A stretch of 64,000 bases of DNA from Lutimaribacter pacificus (GTDB lineage: Bacteria > Pseudomonadota > Alphaproteobacteria > Rhodobacterales > Rhodobacteraceae). Position numbers and translations under genes: made by a program. Below are positions 28,689 through 38,276 of this stretch, piece after piece. How positions within the stretch are numbered: the first letter of the stretch is position 1; every line of letters begins with the position of its first letter. The stretch is from the NCBI RefSeq assembly GCF_900142185.1, contig NZ_FQZZ01000003.1, forward strand, positions 186,001 to 250,000. The letters are read 5' to 3'. The notes under the pieces are model-generated. The model saw only the letters and a program-made list of their open reading frames with translations, was not told where the DNA came from and did no database searches.

Positions 28689-28952
28689 ATGTTCAAGAAG
28701 ATTGAGGCCATGCTCAACAAGGCGGACCTGCATTTCGACCTGCTTACCGCGGTGGCCGAAAAGGGCGGCGTCGACCTCAACAGGCAACTCCAGGTCGGAG
28801 AGCTGAGCGCCTCGGGCCTGCGCAGCGCGGTGATGCTGTGCACCCATTGCACCCATGTCGGCGAATGCCAGAGCCACCTGCGCGACGGCCCGCAGGGCGA
28901 GGTGCCCGGCTTTTGCCTGAACAAGCACATGTTCGAGCATCTCAAGGCCTGA
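28689..28952 (+). CDS. DUF6455-like small four-cysteine protein
   Basis: An 87-residue protein with a conserved-looking C-terminal cysteine set: CTHCTHVGEC (C51, C54, C60) and PGFCLNKHMFEHL (C76), plus His residues. The pattern suggests a metal or iron-sulfur site. It resembles the DUF6455 family, common in Rhodobacteraceae and of unknown role. A strong AGGAAAGGAGAGGG precedes the ATG. It is divergent from the molybdenum hydroxylase gene, with about 150 bases between the starts. Confidence 0.82.
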   Translation: MFKKIEAMLNKADLHFDLLTAVAEKGGVDLNRQLQVGELSASGLRSAVMLCTHCTHVGECQSHLRDGPQGEVPGFCLNKHMFEHLKA

Positions 28953-28981
28953 GGTTTCCGGCGGGCGTCACACGATGCCCG

Positions 28982-30100
28982 TCAGGTGGTGGTCACCACC
29001 CCGGACGGCCCGAAGCCGTTGAACCGCGTGGCCAGCGCCAGCGAATAGGCCCCCATGGCCGAGAACAGCACGAAATCGCCCTCGGCTGTGTCGGCGGGCA
29101 GCATCAGCGGGTCGGGCAGCCGGTCAAGGCTGTCGCAGGTCGGCCCGTAGACCACCTGCGGCCGGGGCGCACCGCCGCGCGGCGTGCCATCCGGCGCGAT
29201 GACCTGCACCCTGTCGCCCGGCGCGATGTCGCGCCATTCGGCCAGCGCACCGTAAATTCCGTCGTTCAGAAACAGCGCCTCCCTACCCCGCCGCGCCTTG
29301 ACGCGGGTGGCCAGCACATAGGCGTCGGCCACCATCGCGCGGCCCGGCTCGCAGACCAGCGCGGGGGCATCCGGGCCAAAGGACCGCGCGGTTTCCGCCC
29401 CGATCCGCGCGAATATCGCCTCAAGGTCCGGGGCCGTCCCGCCACGATGCGCGGCAAAGCCGCCACCGACGTTCAGCCGGTCCAGCCGCACCCCCGCCCG
29501 CGCCGCGATTTCTGCGCAAGCCCGGATGTAAGCCGCCCAGGCACCGGGATCGGCGCATTGCGTGCCCGGGTGAAACGTCATCGCCGGGCGCACACCCATA
29601 TCGGCCACCCGCCGCAGCAACGCCTCGGCCAGTTCGGGCGCGGCGCCGAACTTGGCGCCGAAATCATAGGCCGCGCCGGCCACCGGCAAGGCCAGCCGCA
29701 CGCTGATCTCCTCCATCCCCGCCCCGGCGAGCTTGTCCAGTTCCGCGAAACTGTCCACCGAGCACGAGCACACGCCGAAGCCCCGCGCCGCGCGCACCTC
29801 GGCCACGCTGCGCACCGGGTTGTTGTAATGCAGCACCGCGTCGGGGCAAACCGCGCGCACCGCCGCCATTTCGGCGGGCGAGGCGACGTCGAACGCCTCC
29901 AGCCCGGCGGCGACGAGGTTTTCCAGCACCTCTTCGCGGGGATTGGCCTTGACCGCGTAGGTCACCAGCCCCGGAAAGCCCCGGCGGAACCGCGCCGCCG
30001 TATCGCGCAACCGCTGCGGCGAAAAGAACATCACCGGCGCGTCGGGGCGGTGCCGTGCCAGCCATGTCACCGGGTCGTAAAACGGAAGGATCGTCTGCAT
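28982..30100 (-). CDS. Ornithine/lysine decarboxylase-type PLP enzyme (alanine racemase fold)
   Basis: A 372-residue fold-type III decarboxylase. The PLP Lys is K51 in YAVKANP; GGGFAAH and EPGR bind the cofactor phosphate. The GPTCDSLDRL motif near 315 carries the catalytic Cys and Asp typical of eukaryote-like ornithine decarboxylases rather than diaminopimelate decarboxylase. The expected product is putrescine (or cadaverine if lysine is used). The start at 30100 gives the family N-terminus. It is divergent from an AsnC regulator across a 104-base gap with a palindrome, which suggests control by that regulator. Confidence 0.85.
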   Translation of the reverse strand: MQTILPFYDPVTWLARHRPDAPVMFFSPQRLRDTAARFRRGFPGLVTYAVKANPREEVLENLVAAGLEAFDVASPAEMAAVRAVCPDAVLHYNNPVRSVAEVRAARGFGVCSCSVDSFAELDKLAGAGMEEISVRLALPVAGAAYDFGAKFGAAPELAEALLRRVADMGVRPAMTFHPGTQCADPGAWAAYIRACAEIAARAGVRLDRLNVGGGFAAHRGGTAPDLEAIFARIGAETARSFGPDAPALVCEPGRAMVADAYVLATRVKARRGREALFLNDGIYGALAEWRDIAPGDRVQVIAPDGTPRGGAPRPQVVYGPTCDSLDRLPDPLMLPADTAEGDFVLFSAMGAYSLALATRFNGFGPSGVVTTT

Positions 30101-30184
30101 CGCGCGCCTCGTTGTCGGTTTTCCCCCAGCCTGCGCCCCGTGCATGTCGGATTCACCCGTCTTTTTGTTGGATGTGACTCATGT

Positions 30185-30203
30185 TTTCGGCATAATGCCG
30201 AAA
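30185..30203. promoter_or_regulatory. Perfect palindrome over the AsnC-gene start, candidate operator
   Basis: TTTCGGCATAATGCCGAAA is a perfect 9+1+9 inverted repeat ending one base before the ATG at 30205. The outer bases extend it (CATG on both sides with one extra T on the left). It replaces any ribosome site and lies in the divergent decarboxylase/AsnC gap. An Lrp/AsnC-type operator with an AT-rich centre is the natural reading. Confidence 0.65.
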
Positions 30204-30204
30204 C

Positions 30205-30642
30205 ATGGCACAGATTGACGAAACCGACCGCGCGATCCTGACCCTGCTGGCCGAAAACGCCCGGCTGCCGGTCACTGCGCTGGCCAAGCGTCTGGGGTTG
30301 GCGCGCACCACCGTTCAGGCGCGGCTGGACCGGATGGAGGGCGCGGGCGTGATCCGCGGCTATCGCGTGCAACTGGGGCAGGCCGCCCCCACCCGCCTGC
30401 GCGCCACCGCGCTGTTGCAGATCGAGCCGCGCTCGGGCCCCGCCGTTCTGGCGCGTCTGAAATCGCTGCCCCAGGTCGAATCCGTGCACACCACCAGCGG
30501 ACGGTTCGACCTGATCGTGCAGATCGCGGCGGACAGCACGGAAATCCTGGACGAAACGCTGGATCGCATCGGCGAGGCGAAGGGCGTGCGTTCGTCCGAG
30601 TCGCTGATCCATCTCAGCACCAAACTGGACCGCGCGCTTTGA
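30205..30642 (+). CDS. Lrp/AsnC family transcriptional regulator
   Basis: A 145-residue regulator. It has the N-terminal opening IDETDRAILTLLAENARLP and helix-turn-helix (VTALAKRLGLARTTVQARLDRME), then a RAM ligand domain from about 65. It is divergent from the decarboxylase gene and probably controls it and itself through the palindrome that covers its own translation start. No ribosome site is visible before the ATG, so the mRNA may be leaderless or start within the palindrome. Confidence 0.92.
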   Translation: MAQIDETDRAILTLLAENARLPVTALAKRLGLARTTVQARLDRMEGAGVIRGYRVQLGQAAPTRLRATALLQIEPRSGPAVLARLKSLPQVESVHTTSGRFDLIVQIAADSTEILDETLDRIGEAKGVRSSESLIHLSTKLDRAL

Positions 30643-30709
30643 TGCCCGACGGATCGCGCCCGCCCGCCCGTATCACCCCGCATCGTCCTGCCCGGTAAAG
30701 GAGCCCGCC

Positions 30710-31225
30710 ATGCCGCGAACGCCCGTCCCCTTGTACCTGTCCACCGCCGCCGGGCTGTCGCTGCTGTTGTCGGCGGCGATCTTCGGGTTCTTCTATGCCT
30801 GGGTCTGCTCGACCATGTGGGGGCTGGATGCGATCGACCCGCGTGTGGCGATCGCGGCCATGAACGGCATGAACGCATCGGTGCGCAACGCGGTCTTCGC
30901 CCCGGCCTTTTTCGGAACCGGCCCGATCCTGCTGGCGACGGCCGGTCTGGCGGCCCTCGCGGGGCACCGGGGCGCGGCGGGCTGCTTCGTGGCGGCGGGC
31001 GCGGCCTATCTGGCCGGCGCCTTCGCCGTCACACTTGCCGTGAACGTGCCGATGAACCAGGCGCTGATGGCCGCCCCCGTGCCGCAGGATATCGAAACCG
31101 CCGCGCAGCTCTGGCAGGACTATTCCGGGCGCTGGCAGGTCTACAACCTGATCCGCACGCTGGTCACCGCCACCGTGCTGGGGCTGTGTGCGATGGGGAT
31201 CGTGCGGCTGGCACAGGCGCGATAG
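30710..31225 (+). CDS. DUF1772-like membrane protein
   Basis: A 171-residue protein with four hydrophobic segments (about 10-30, 60-83, 87-110, 145-165). It contains the family-like NVPMNQAL segment and a late W-x-Y-x-x-L-I-R-T region (RWQVYNLIRTLVTA). This matches DUF1772, the anthrone-oxygenase-like integral membrane family. AAGGAG precedes the ATG. It follows the AsnC gene by 67 bases on the same strand and is convergent with recN. Function unknown. Confidence 0.78.
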   Translation: MPRTPVPLYLSTAAGLSLLLSAAIFGFFYAWVCSTMWGLDAIDPRVAIAAMNGMNASVRNAVFAPAFFGTGPILLATAGLAALAGHRGAAGCFVAAGAAYLAGAFAVTLAVNVPMNQALMAAPVPQDIETAAQLWQDYSGRWQVYNLIRTLVTATVLGLCAMGIVRLAQAR

Positions 31226-31232
31226 CGCCGCC

Positions 31233-32882
31233 CTACCCCGCCAGCAGCGCGCGGGCCGCGGCGCGGGCCTCGTCGGTGACGGTATCGCCCGACACCATGC
31301 GCGCGATCTCGTCCACGCGCTCGGCATCGTCCAGCGGCACCACGGTCGACAGCGTCTGGCCGCCGCTCACCCGCTTTTCCACCCGCCAGTGATGCGCCCC
31401 CAGCGCCGCCACCTGCGGCGAATGGGTGACCACCAGAACCTGCCCGCCCTGCGCCAGCGCGGCCAGCCGGCGGCCCACCGCATCCGCCGTGGCACCGCCG
31501 ACGCCGCGGTCGATCTCGTCGAAGATCAGCGTCAGCCCGCGATCCTCGGCCGTCAGGCAGACCTTGAGCGCCAGCATGAACCGGCTCAGCTCCCCGCCCG
31601 AGGCGATCTTGCCCAGCGGCCCCGCCGGCGCGCCGGGGTTGGTGGCGACGGTAAAGGCCACGCCGTCGCGCCCGTCGGGGCCGGGATCGGCGGGGGCGAT
31701 CTGCGTGGTGAACACCGCCCGCTCCATCCTGAGCGGCGCAAGCTCGGTCGTGACCGCGCGATCCAGCCGCGTGGCGGCCTTTTCCCGCGCCTGCGTCAAT
31801 GCCCCGGCGGCGGCGTCATAACCCGCCTCGGTTTCGGCCACCCGGCGGGCCAGTTCGGCCAGGTCGGCATCGCCCTGGTCCAGCGCCGCCAGCCGGCTGC
31901 GCAAACCATCGGCGAATTCCGCCAGGTCGTCGGCCAGCACGCCATGCTTGCGCGCCAGCCCGCGAATGGCAAACAGCCGTTCCTCGGTCTCTTCCAGTTC
32001 GTGCGGGTTGAAATCCAGTTGCTCCAGCGCGGTTTCCAGCCCCGCCACCGCGTCCGACACCTCGCCCAGCGCACGCCCCACCGCATCCAGCGGCGCATCG
32101 AGCGTGCCCTCGGCCTGCCCCGCCACGCCTTCCATCCAGCGCAGCGCGTCACCCATCGCACCCTCGGCGCCCTCCAGCCCCAGCGCGGCATGGGCGCGGG
32201 CGATATCCTCGCGGATCTTGGCGGCGGCCTGCATCAGGCGGCGGCGACGGTCGAGATCTTCCTCTTCGCCCGGCTCGGGGGCCAGCTTGTCCAGCTCGGC
32301 AACCGCGTGGCGCAGGAATTCCTCTTCGGCGCGCACCTCGTCCAGCGCGGCCCGCGCCGCGGCCTCGGCCTTGCGGGCGGCGCGCAACGCGCGCCACGCG
32401 CCGCGCGTGCCGGCCACCAGCCCGCCAAGATCGCCGTAGGTATCGAGCAGCGCGCGGTGGCCTCTGGGGTCCAGCAGCCCGCGATCGTCATGCTGGCCGT
32501 GCAGTTCCACCAGCGTTTCCGACAGCCGCCGCAACACCTCGCCCGAGCAGCGCCGGTCGTTGACCCAGGCGGTCTTGCGCCCGTCGGCGGTATTCACCCG
32601 GCGCAGGATCAGCCCGTCCTCGGCGGGCAGCCCGGCCTCGTCCAGCACCGCGCGGGCGGGATGGTCGGGGGCCAGGTCGAACTCGGCCACCACCTCGCCC
32701 TGCTGCGCGCCCTGCCGCACCAGCTCGGCCCGGCCGCGCCAGCCCAGCACGAAGCCCAGCGAATCCAGCAGGATCGACTTGCCCGCCCCGGTTTCGCCGG
32801 TCAGCACGTTCAGCCCCGGGCGAAAGGCCAGGTCCAGCCTGTCGATGATCAGGATGTCACGGATTTCAAGCGCGCGCAGCAT
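31233..32882 (-). CDS. recN: DNA repair protein RecN
   Basis: A 549-residue SMC-like ATPase that acts in double-strand-break repair and chromosome cohesion. Walker A is TGETGAGKS near residue 37. Long coiled-coil arms lie around 150-360. The ABC signature is ASGGELSRFMLALK, and Walker B is LTLIFDEIDRGVGG. It is the last gene of the long minus-strand run that begins at mraZ. The start lies 36 bases after the bamD stop, so it is probably co-transcribed with bamD. Confidence 0.97.
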   Translation of the reverse strand: MLRALEIRDILIIDRLDLAFRPGLNVLTGETGAGKSILLDSLGFVLGWRGRAELVRQGAQQGEVVAEFDLAPDHPARAVLDEAGLPAEDGLILRRVNTADGRKTAWVNDRRCSGEVLRRLSETLVELHGQHDDRGLLDPRGHRALLDTYGDLGGLVAGTRGAWRALRAARKAEAAARAALDEVRAEEEFLRHAVAELDKLAPEPGEEEDLDRRRRLMQAAAKIREDIARAHAALGLEGAEGAMGDALRWMEGVAGQAEGTLDAPLDAVGRALGEVSDAVAGLETALEQLDFNPHELEETEERLFAIRGLARKHGVLADDLAEFADGLRSRLAALDQGDADLAELARRVAETEAGYDAAAGALTQAREKAATRLDRAVTTELAPLRMERAVFTTQIAPADPGPDGRDGVAFTVATNPGAPAGPLGKIASGGELSRFMLALKVCLTAEDRGLTLIFDEIDRGVGGATADAVGRRLAALAQGGQVLVVTHSPQVAALGAHHWRVEKRVSGGQTLSTVVPLDDAERVDEIARMVSGDTVTDEARAAARALLAG

Positions 32883-32918
32883 GATGCAGATGCCGTCCGG
32901 GCCACCGGCCGGCCCCCC

Positions 32919-33767
32919 TTACAGCCACTTGCCCTGGATCGTCTGGCGATAGATCTGCGCCAGCCAGCCGTCGCCCGCCGCCTTCAGTTCCAGCCCCCGG
33001 CCGGTCAGCAGCTTGTAGCTGTCCTCGTACCAGTCGGTCGAACGGAAGTTGTGGCCCAGGATCGCCCCGGCGGTCTGCGCCTCGTTGGTCAGGCCCAGCG
33101 ACAGGTAGGCCTCGACCAGGCGGTGCAGCGCCTCGGCGGTGTGGCTGGTGGTCTGGAAATCCTCGACCACCACGCGGAAACGGTTTATCGCCGCGGCATA
33201 GTGATCGCGGCGCAGGTAATAGCGGCCGATCTCCATCTCCTTGGCGGCGAGATGGTCGAAGGCCAGATCGAACTTCAGGACCGAGGACCGCGCGTATTCG
33301 CTGTCGGGATAGCGTTCGATCACCGTGCGCAACGATTGCAGCGCCTGGAACGTCAGCCCCTGGTCGCGCCCGACCTCGTCGACCTGGTCGTAATAGCTGA
33401 GCGCCAGCAGGTACTGGGCATAGGCCGCGTCCTCGTCGGTGGGGTAAAAGTCGATATACCGCTGCGCCGCAGAGCGGCTGTTCTCGTAATCCTTGTCCCG
33501 GTGATAGGCATAGGCCTGCATGATCAGCGACCGCTTGGCCCAGTCGGAATAGGGGTAAAGCCGCTCGACCTCGGAGAAGTAAAACGCCGCGCGATCGGGG
33601 CGGCCGCGTTCGACCTCGTATTCGCCGCGTTCGAAAATCTGCTGCGCGGAATAGGTCTCCATCGGGATCTGACCCCTGGCCACGCTGTTGGCGTCGCTGC
33701 AACCGGCCAGAACGGCCAAGGCCAGAACACCCCCCAAAAGCCGCCGCGCCGGTTTGCCGCCTGTCAT
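32919..33767 (-). CDS. bamD: Outer membrane protein assembly factor BamD
   Basis: A 282-residue lipoprotein of the BAM complex that inserts outer-membrane beta barrels. The signal peptide ends in the lipobox LAGC (residues 20-23). Five TPR-like repeats follow, with family segments such as AFYFSEVERLYPYSDWAKRSLIMQAYAYH and AAQRYIDFYPTDEDAAYAQYLLALSYY. The ATG at 33767 gives a proper lipoprotein signal; the longer frame reaches into the lpxC side and is not supported. It lies between lpxC and recN, the standard order in this family. Confidence 0.95.
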   Translation of the reverse strand: MTGGKPARRLLGGVLALAVLAGCSDANSVARGQIPMETYSAQQIFERGEYEVERGRPDRAAFYFSEVERLYPYSDWAKRSLIMQAYAYHRDKDYENSRSAAQRYIDFYPTDEDAAYAQYLLALSYYDQVDEVGRDQGLTFQALQSLRTVIERYPDSEYARSSVLKFDLAFDHLAAKEMEIGRYYLRRDHYAAAINRFRVVVEDFQTTSHTAEALHRLVEAYLSLGLTNEAQTAGAILGHNFRSTDWYEDSYKLLTGRGLELKAAGDGWLAQIYRQTIQGKWL

Positions 33768-33894
33768 GCTCGATCTCTTCCTTCCACGGACTTCGTTCGC
33801 CGAACATCGCCCGGCGCTTGCGATTGGTCCTAGCACAGAAAATTTCGGTGCAAAACGCCTTTGGCACAAAATCTGGTGACCGGCGACCGGCAGG

Positions 33895-34815
33895 TCAGGC
33901 AACGTGGCGCAACTCGCCCAGGTGCACGCCCGCGCCGGGCAGCCGCGCGGCCATCGCCGCGTCGCAGGTCACCATGCGCCAGGCATCGCGGCGGGCGAAC
34001 AGCGCGCGCAGCAAATCGTTGGTCAGCGCGTGGCCTGCCCGGTGGCCGGTATAGGCCGCGAACAGCGGCGCGCCGGCCAGCGCCAGGTCGCCCAGCGCGT
34101 CCAGCATCTTGTGGCGCACGGCCTCGTCGGCGTGGCGCAGCCCGCCGGGGCTCAGCACCCGGTCGCCATCGACCACGACGGCGTTTTCCAGCGTCCCGCC
34201 CAGCGCCAGCCCGTTCGAGCGCATCGCATCAACATCGGCCTTGCGGCAGAAGGTGCGGCTGTCGCACAGCTCGCGCACGAAGCTGCCATTGGCCATGTTC
34301 AGCACCTTGTGCTGCACACCGATGGCGCGGTCGGCAAAGTCGATGTGAAAATCAATGGTCAGCGCGGCGGCGGGTTCCAGCCGGGCCCAGGCATCGCCGC
34401 GGCGCACCTCGACCGGGGCCAGGACCTCGATCGCGCGCACCGGCGCGTCCTGCTTGCGCAGCCCGTGGTTCAGGATGCGCAGCACGAATTCCGAGGCGCT
34501 GCCGTCGAGGATCGGAACCTCGGGGCCGTCGATCTCGACCAGCACGTTATGCACGCCGCAGCCGGTCAGCGCGGCCATGATATGCTCGACCGTGGACACC
34601 GACACGCCATCGGCATTTTCAAGAAGCGTGCAAAGCGGCGACTGGTTCACGCGGTCCCAGCGCGCCGGGATCCGTGCATCGCCCTGCGTCACGTCGGTGC
34701 GGCGGAAAACGATGCCGTGATTCACCGGCGCCGGGCGCAGGATCATCCGCGCCGGTTTGCCGGAATGCAGGCCGACGCCGTCGAAAGTCACCGATGTGAT
34801 CAGAGTTGTCTGCAC
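33895..34815 (-). CDS. lpxC: UDP-3-O-acyl-N-acetylglucosamine deacetylase
   Basis: A 306-residue zinc deacetylase, the committed step of lipid A synthesis. The zinc His is in the VEHIMAALTGCGVHN motif near 79, and the second zinc region is EAVRHKMLDALGDLALAG near 235. The opening TLITSVTFDGVGLHSGKPARM is family-typical. The start codon is GTG with a GAGGA ribosome site seven bases upstream. It follows ftsZ after a terminator, so it probably has its own promoter in the 34816-34982 gap. Confidence 0.97.
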   Translation of the reverse strand: MQTTLITSVTFDGVGLHSGKPARMILRPAPVNHGIVFRRTDVTQGDARIPARWDRVNQSPLCTLLENADGVSVSTVEHIMAALTGCGVHNVLVEIDGPEVPILDGSASEFVLRILNHGLRKQDAPVRAIEVLAPVEVRRGDAWARLEPAAALTIDFHIDFADRAIGVQHKVLNMANGSFVRELCDSRTFCRKADVDAMRSNGLALGGTLENAVVVDGDRVLSPGGLRHADEAVRHKMLDALGDLALAGAPLFAAYTGHRAGHALTNDLLRALFARRDAWRMVTCDAAMAARLPGAGVHLGELRHVA

Positions 34816-34982
34816 GTAATCCTCAATTCCGCGAAGGTATCCCCTGCCTTCACACGGCGTTTACTATTCCGAATGGCGGGGAAGGCTCAACTCACTCTTT
34901 GCAACGGTCTGAAACATGGGCACACGGGATCGGCAGCGTTTCGCCGCAGCTGCGATATCGACGGCTTAACACCCTGGTTCCA

Positions 34983-35010
34983 AAAGAAAAAGGCCGCCAA
35001 ACCGGCGGCC
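34983..35010 (-). terminator. Rho-independent terminator of ftsZ
   Basis: On the minus strand a 7-bp stem GGCCGCC/GGCGGCC with a GGTTT loop (34992-35010) is followed by a TTTTTCTTTT tract, 27 bases after the ftsZ stop. It separates the dcw cluster from lpxC. Confidence 0.9.
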
Positions 35011-35036
35011 CTTTCCGATGAAATCGTGACGTTGCG

Positions 35037-36671
35037 TCAGTTCGCCTGACGCCGCAGGAAGGCCGGAATTTCGATCCGTTCCTGGTCGGGATCGGCCTCT
35101 TCCTGCACCTGCTGGGCGCGGACCGGCGGCTGCTGGCGCGGCTGTGCCGCGGCCTGGTGCTGCCCCTCGCCATGGCCGGTCATCCGGTTGATGAGCGAGT
35201 TGATCCCGAAGCGCGACCGCTCGGCCTCGGTCGCGTGGCGCGGCTCGGCGGCCGGGGCCGCGGCGGGGCGCTCGGCGGCCTCGGGGCGGCGGCCGACGGC
35301 GGCGCGCAGGCGGGCCATCGCCTCGGGCGACGGGGTGCCCGGCGCGGGCGCGCGCGGCGCGACGAAGGCTTCGGCCTCGTCCTCGTATTCCTCTTCGGCG
35401 CGCGGCTGGAACTCGGCCACCTGCGGGCGGTAGGCCGGCGGCGGCAGGTCGTCGGCCGCGGCGGGCGCCTCTTCGAAGATGTCTTCCATCTGCTCCTCGG
35501 CGGCGGCGCGCTGCGCGTCGAGGTCATGGAACAGGCCCGGCTCCTGCACCGGCTCGGCGCGGGCGGCCACGGCAGGCTGGGGTGCGGGCTGCGGCGCAGG
35601 CGCGGCGGGGGCCGCGGCCTCGGGCGCACGCTCCTCGGTGCTGACGGTCTGGGTCAGCGGCGCGGCCATCGTGCGGCGCGGCACGGGGATATCGTGCTGC
35701 ACCTCGCTGGCGTCGATGCCGGTGGCCACCACCGACACGCGCATCGCGCCTTCCATCCCGGTATCGAGGGTCGAGCCCACGATGATGTTGGCATCGGGGT
35801 CCACCTCTTCGCGGATGCGGTTGGCGGCCTCGTCCAGTTCGAACAGCGTCAGGTCGTGCCCGCCGGTGATGTTGATCAGGACGCCCTTGGCGCCTTTCAG
35901 GCTGATCTCGTCCAGCAGCGGGTTGGCGATGGCCTTTTCGGCGGCCTGCACGGCGCGATCCTCGCCCTCGGCCTCGCCGGTGCCCATCATGGCCTTGCCC
36001 ATCTCGTCCATCACGGCGCGGACATCCGCGAAGTCGAGGTTGATCAGGCCCGGGCGCACCATCAGGTCGGTCACGCCCTTCACACCCTGGTAGAGCACGT
36101 CGTCGGCCATCGAGAACGCCTCGGTAAAGGTGGTCTTCTCGTTGGCGAGGCGAAACAGGTTCTGGTTGGGGATGATGATCAGCGTATCGACGACCTTCTG
36201 CAGGGCCTCGACCCCGTCCTCGGCCTGTTTCATCCGCTTGCCGCCCTCGAACTGGAACGGCTTGGTCACCACGCCCACGGTCAGCACGCCCAGTTCGCGC
36301 GCGGCCTGCGCGATGATCGGCGCGGCGCCGGTGCCGGTACCGCCGCCCATGCCGGCGGTGATGAAGCACATATGCGACCCTGCCAGGTGGTCGACGATCT
36401 GCTCGATGCTTTCCTCGGCGGCGGCGGCGCCGATCGTGGCCTTGGCGCCCGCGCCCAGCCCCTCGGTCACTTTCACGCCCATCTGGATGCGGTTGTCGGC
36501 GCGCGATTGCTGCAGCGCCTGCGCGTCGGTGTTGGCCACCACGAAATCGCAGCCGGTCAGCTGCTTTTCGATCATGTTGTTGACCGCGTTTCCGCCGGCC
36601 CCGCCCACACCGAAAACGGTAATGCGGGGCTTCAGCTCGTCATGTCCGGGCACCGAAAGGTTCAATGTCAT
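35037..36671 (-). CDS. ftsZ: Cell division protein FtsZ
   Basis: A 544-residue tubulin-like GTPase that forms the cytokinetic ring. GTP-binding motifs are [14 protein letters not shown] near 20 and [10 protein letters not shown] near 105. The T7 loop region is [15 protein letters not shown] near 205. The GTPase core ends near 335 and is followed by a 190-residue Ala/Pro/Glu-rich linker. The conserved C-terminal peptide is within the last 16 residues ([13 protein letters not shown]), which binds FtsA. The long linker is typical of alphaproteobacteria. The start [10 protein letters not shown] is chosen over an ATG 16 codons upstream. A 267-base gap before it may hold its own promoter. Confidence 0.97.
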   Translation of the reverse strand: MTLNLSVPGHDELKPRITVFGVGGAGGNAVNNMIEKQLTGCDFVVANTDAQALQQSRADNRIQMGVKVTEGLGAGAKATIGAAAAEESIEQIVDHLAGSHMCFITAGMGGGTGTGAAPIIAQAARELGVLTVGVVTKPFQFEGGKRMKQAEDGVEALQKVVDTLIIIPNQNLFRLANEKTTFTEAFSMADDVLYQGVKGVTDLMVRPGLINLDFADVRAVMDEMGKAMMGTGEAEGEDRAVQAAEKAIANPLLDEISLKGAKGVLINITGGHDLTLFELDEAANRIREEVDPDANIIVGSTLDTGMEGAMRVSVVATGIDASEVQHDIPVPRRTMAAPLTQTVSTEERAPEAAAPAAPAPQPAPQPAVAARAEPVQEPGLFHDLDAQRAAAEEQMEDIFEEAPAAADDLPPPAYRPQVAEFQPRAEEEYEDEAEAFVAPRAPAPGTPSPEAMARLRAAVGRRPEAAERPAAAPAAEPRHATEAERSRFGINSLINRMTGHGEGQHQAAAQPRQQPPVRAQQVQEEADPDQERIEIPAFLRRQAN

Positions 36672-36938
36672 GGTCTGTCCGCCTGTGCTTTTGACCCGCC
36701 TGACCGGGCCTTTTCTCAAATTTTCTGGGCCATTCTTACCCTTTGGTCATGCCATCGTCACCAAAAAAACGCAGAAAACCCACAAAATATGGTCGCTTTC
36801 CGCATCCGGCGCGCGGGATTTTGCCGATTTGGCCAGATATTGCGGTTCACATGGCGCACAACCCTATTGCACCCGGCAGGGCCGCCGTGGCGCAGCGGGG
36901 GGATTCGCCCCTTGCGGGCCCCGTGGACGACCGGCCCC

Positions 36939-38270
36939 CTACCAGTTGTCCTTGAACCACTTGACCGCGCGGCGCAGCGACCGCGCCGGGTAGCGATCGA
37001 CCGGCAGGTCGAAATCCCACCACTCGTCCTGCGGATGCGCCGCGAACAGGCACAGCCCCACCGCGCTGGCGAAGGCCGGGCCGGTCGCGGCCTGCGGCAG
37101 CCCGTGCACCCGCAGCGGGCGGCCCAGCCGCACCTGCTGGCCGAGGATGCGGCTGGCCAGCCCGTCCAGTCCGGGGATCTGGCTGGCGCCGCCGGTCAGC
37201 ACGATCTGCTGGCTGGGCAGGTGTTCGAACCCGGCGGCATCCAGCCGCGCGCGCACCTCTTCCAGTATCTCCTCGACGCGCGGGCGCATGATGCCGATCA
37301 GCTCTGCCCGGCTGACGGACCGTCGGTCATGCTCCCAGTCGCCGGTCTCGCCGCCGGTCTCGATCATCTCGCTGTCGTCGCGGCCGGTGGCCACCACGCC
37401 GCCGTAGAACGTCTTGATCCGCTCGGCCACGTTCGCCGGCACCGACAGCCCCATCGAGATGTCGCCGGTGACGTGATCGCCGCCCATCCGCACGGTGTCG
37501 GCATAGATCATGTGCTTCTTCATGAAGATCGACACGCCGGTGGTGCCGCCGCCCAGGTCGATACAGGCCGAGCCCAGCTCCTGCTCGTCCTCGACCAGCG
37601 CCGAGATACCCGAGACATAGGCCGAGCTGGCGATGCCCGCCAGTTCCAGGTCGCAGCGTTTCACGCAATGGGCCAGGTTCTGGATCGCGGTGTCCTCGAC
37701 CGTCAGCATGTGCATGTCGCAGGCCAGCCTCTGCCCCATCTGGCCACGCGGATCGCCCAGGCCCGAGCGGTGGTCCAGCGCGAAATTCACCGGCTGGGCG
37801 TGCAGCACCTCGCGCCCGTGGCCGAAATCGGGCACGTCGCAGGCCGACAGCACGCGGCTGACGTCCTGTTCGGTCACCACGTGGCCCTGCAGGTCCATCT
37901 CGCCCGCCACGCCGTAGCTGCGCGGCTCGGCCCCGGAAAAACAGGCGATCACGTGATCGACCCGGATATTGGCCATCTTCTGCGCTGCCTGCAAAGCGGT
38001 GCGGATCGCGCGTTCGGTTTCCTGCATGGCGTGGATCTCGCCGAACTTCACGCCGCGCGACCGGGTGGTGGCCGCGCCGATCACCCGGAACCCCGCCTGC
38101 CCCGCCATCGGGCCGATGCCCTCGGCCTCCAGCCGCTCGGCCCCGTCGAAGCGCAGCACGAGGCAGGCGATCTTGGAACTGCCCACATCGAGGATCGCAA
38201 CGACCCCGCGCTGCATGGCCGCCTTGCGCATGTTGCGCATCGCCCTCTGGGATTCGTAGAGCTCGATCAT
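36939..38270 (-). CDS. ftsA: Cell division protein FtsA
   Basis: A 443-residue actin-like ATPase that tethers FtsZ to the membrane. The phosphate-1 segment is AILDVGSSKIACLVLRF near 27, the phosphate-2 segment is ACIDLGGGTTGVSIF, and the adenosine motif is VLTGGASQIPGL. The C-terminal amphipathic membrane-targeting helix is visible as ARSLRRAVKWFKDNW. It starts seven bases after the ftsQ stop and precedes ftsZ, the usual dcw order. Confidence 0.97.
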   Translation of the reverse strand: MIELYESQRAMRNMRKAAMQRGVVAILDVGSSKIACLVLRFDGAERLEAEGIGPMAGQAGFRVIGAATTRSRGVKFGEIHAMQETERAIRTALQAAQKMANIRVDHVIACFSGAEPRSYGVAGEMDLQGHVVTEQDVSRVLSACDVPDFGHGREVLHAQPVNFALDHRSGLGDPRGQMGQRLACDMHMLTVEDTAIQNLAHCVKRCDLELAGIASSAYVSGISALVEDEQELGSACIDLGGGTTGVSIFMKKHMIYADTVRMGGDHVTGDISMGLSVPANVAERIKTFYGGVVATGRDDSEMIETGGETGDWEHDRRSVSRAELIGIMRPRVEEILEEVRARLDAAGFEHLPSQQIVLTGGASQIPGLDGLASRILGQQVRLGRPLRVHGLPQAATGPAFASAVGLCLFAAHPQDEWWDFDLPVDRYPARSLRRAVKWFKDNW

Positions 38271-38276
38271 TTCTTG

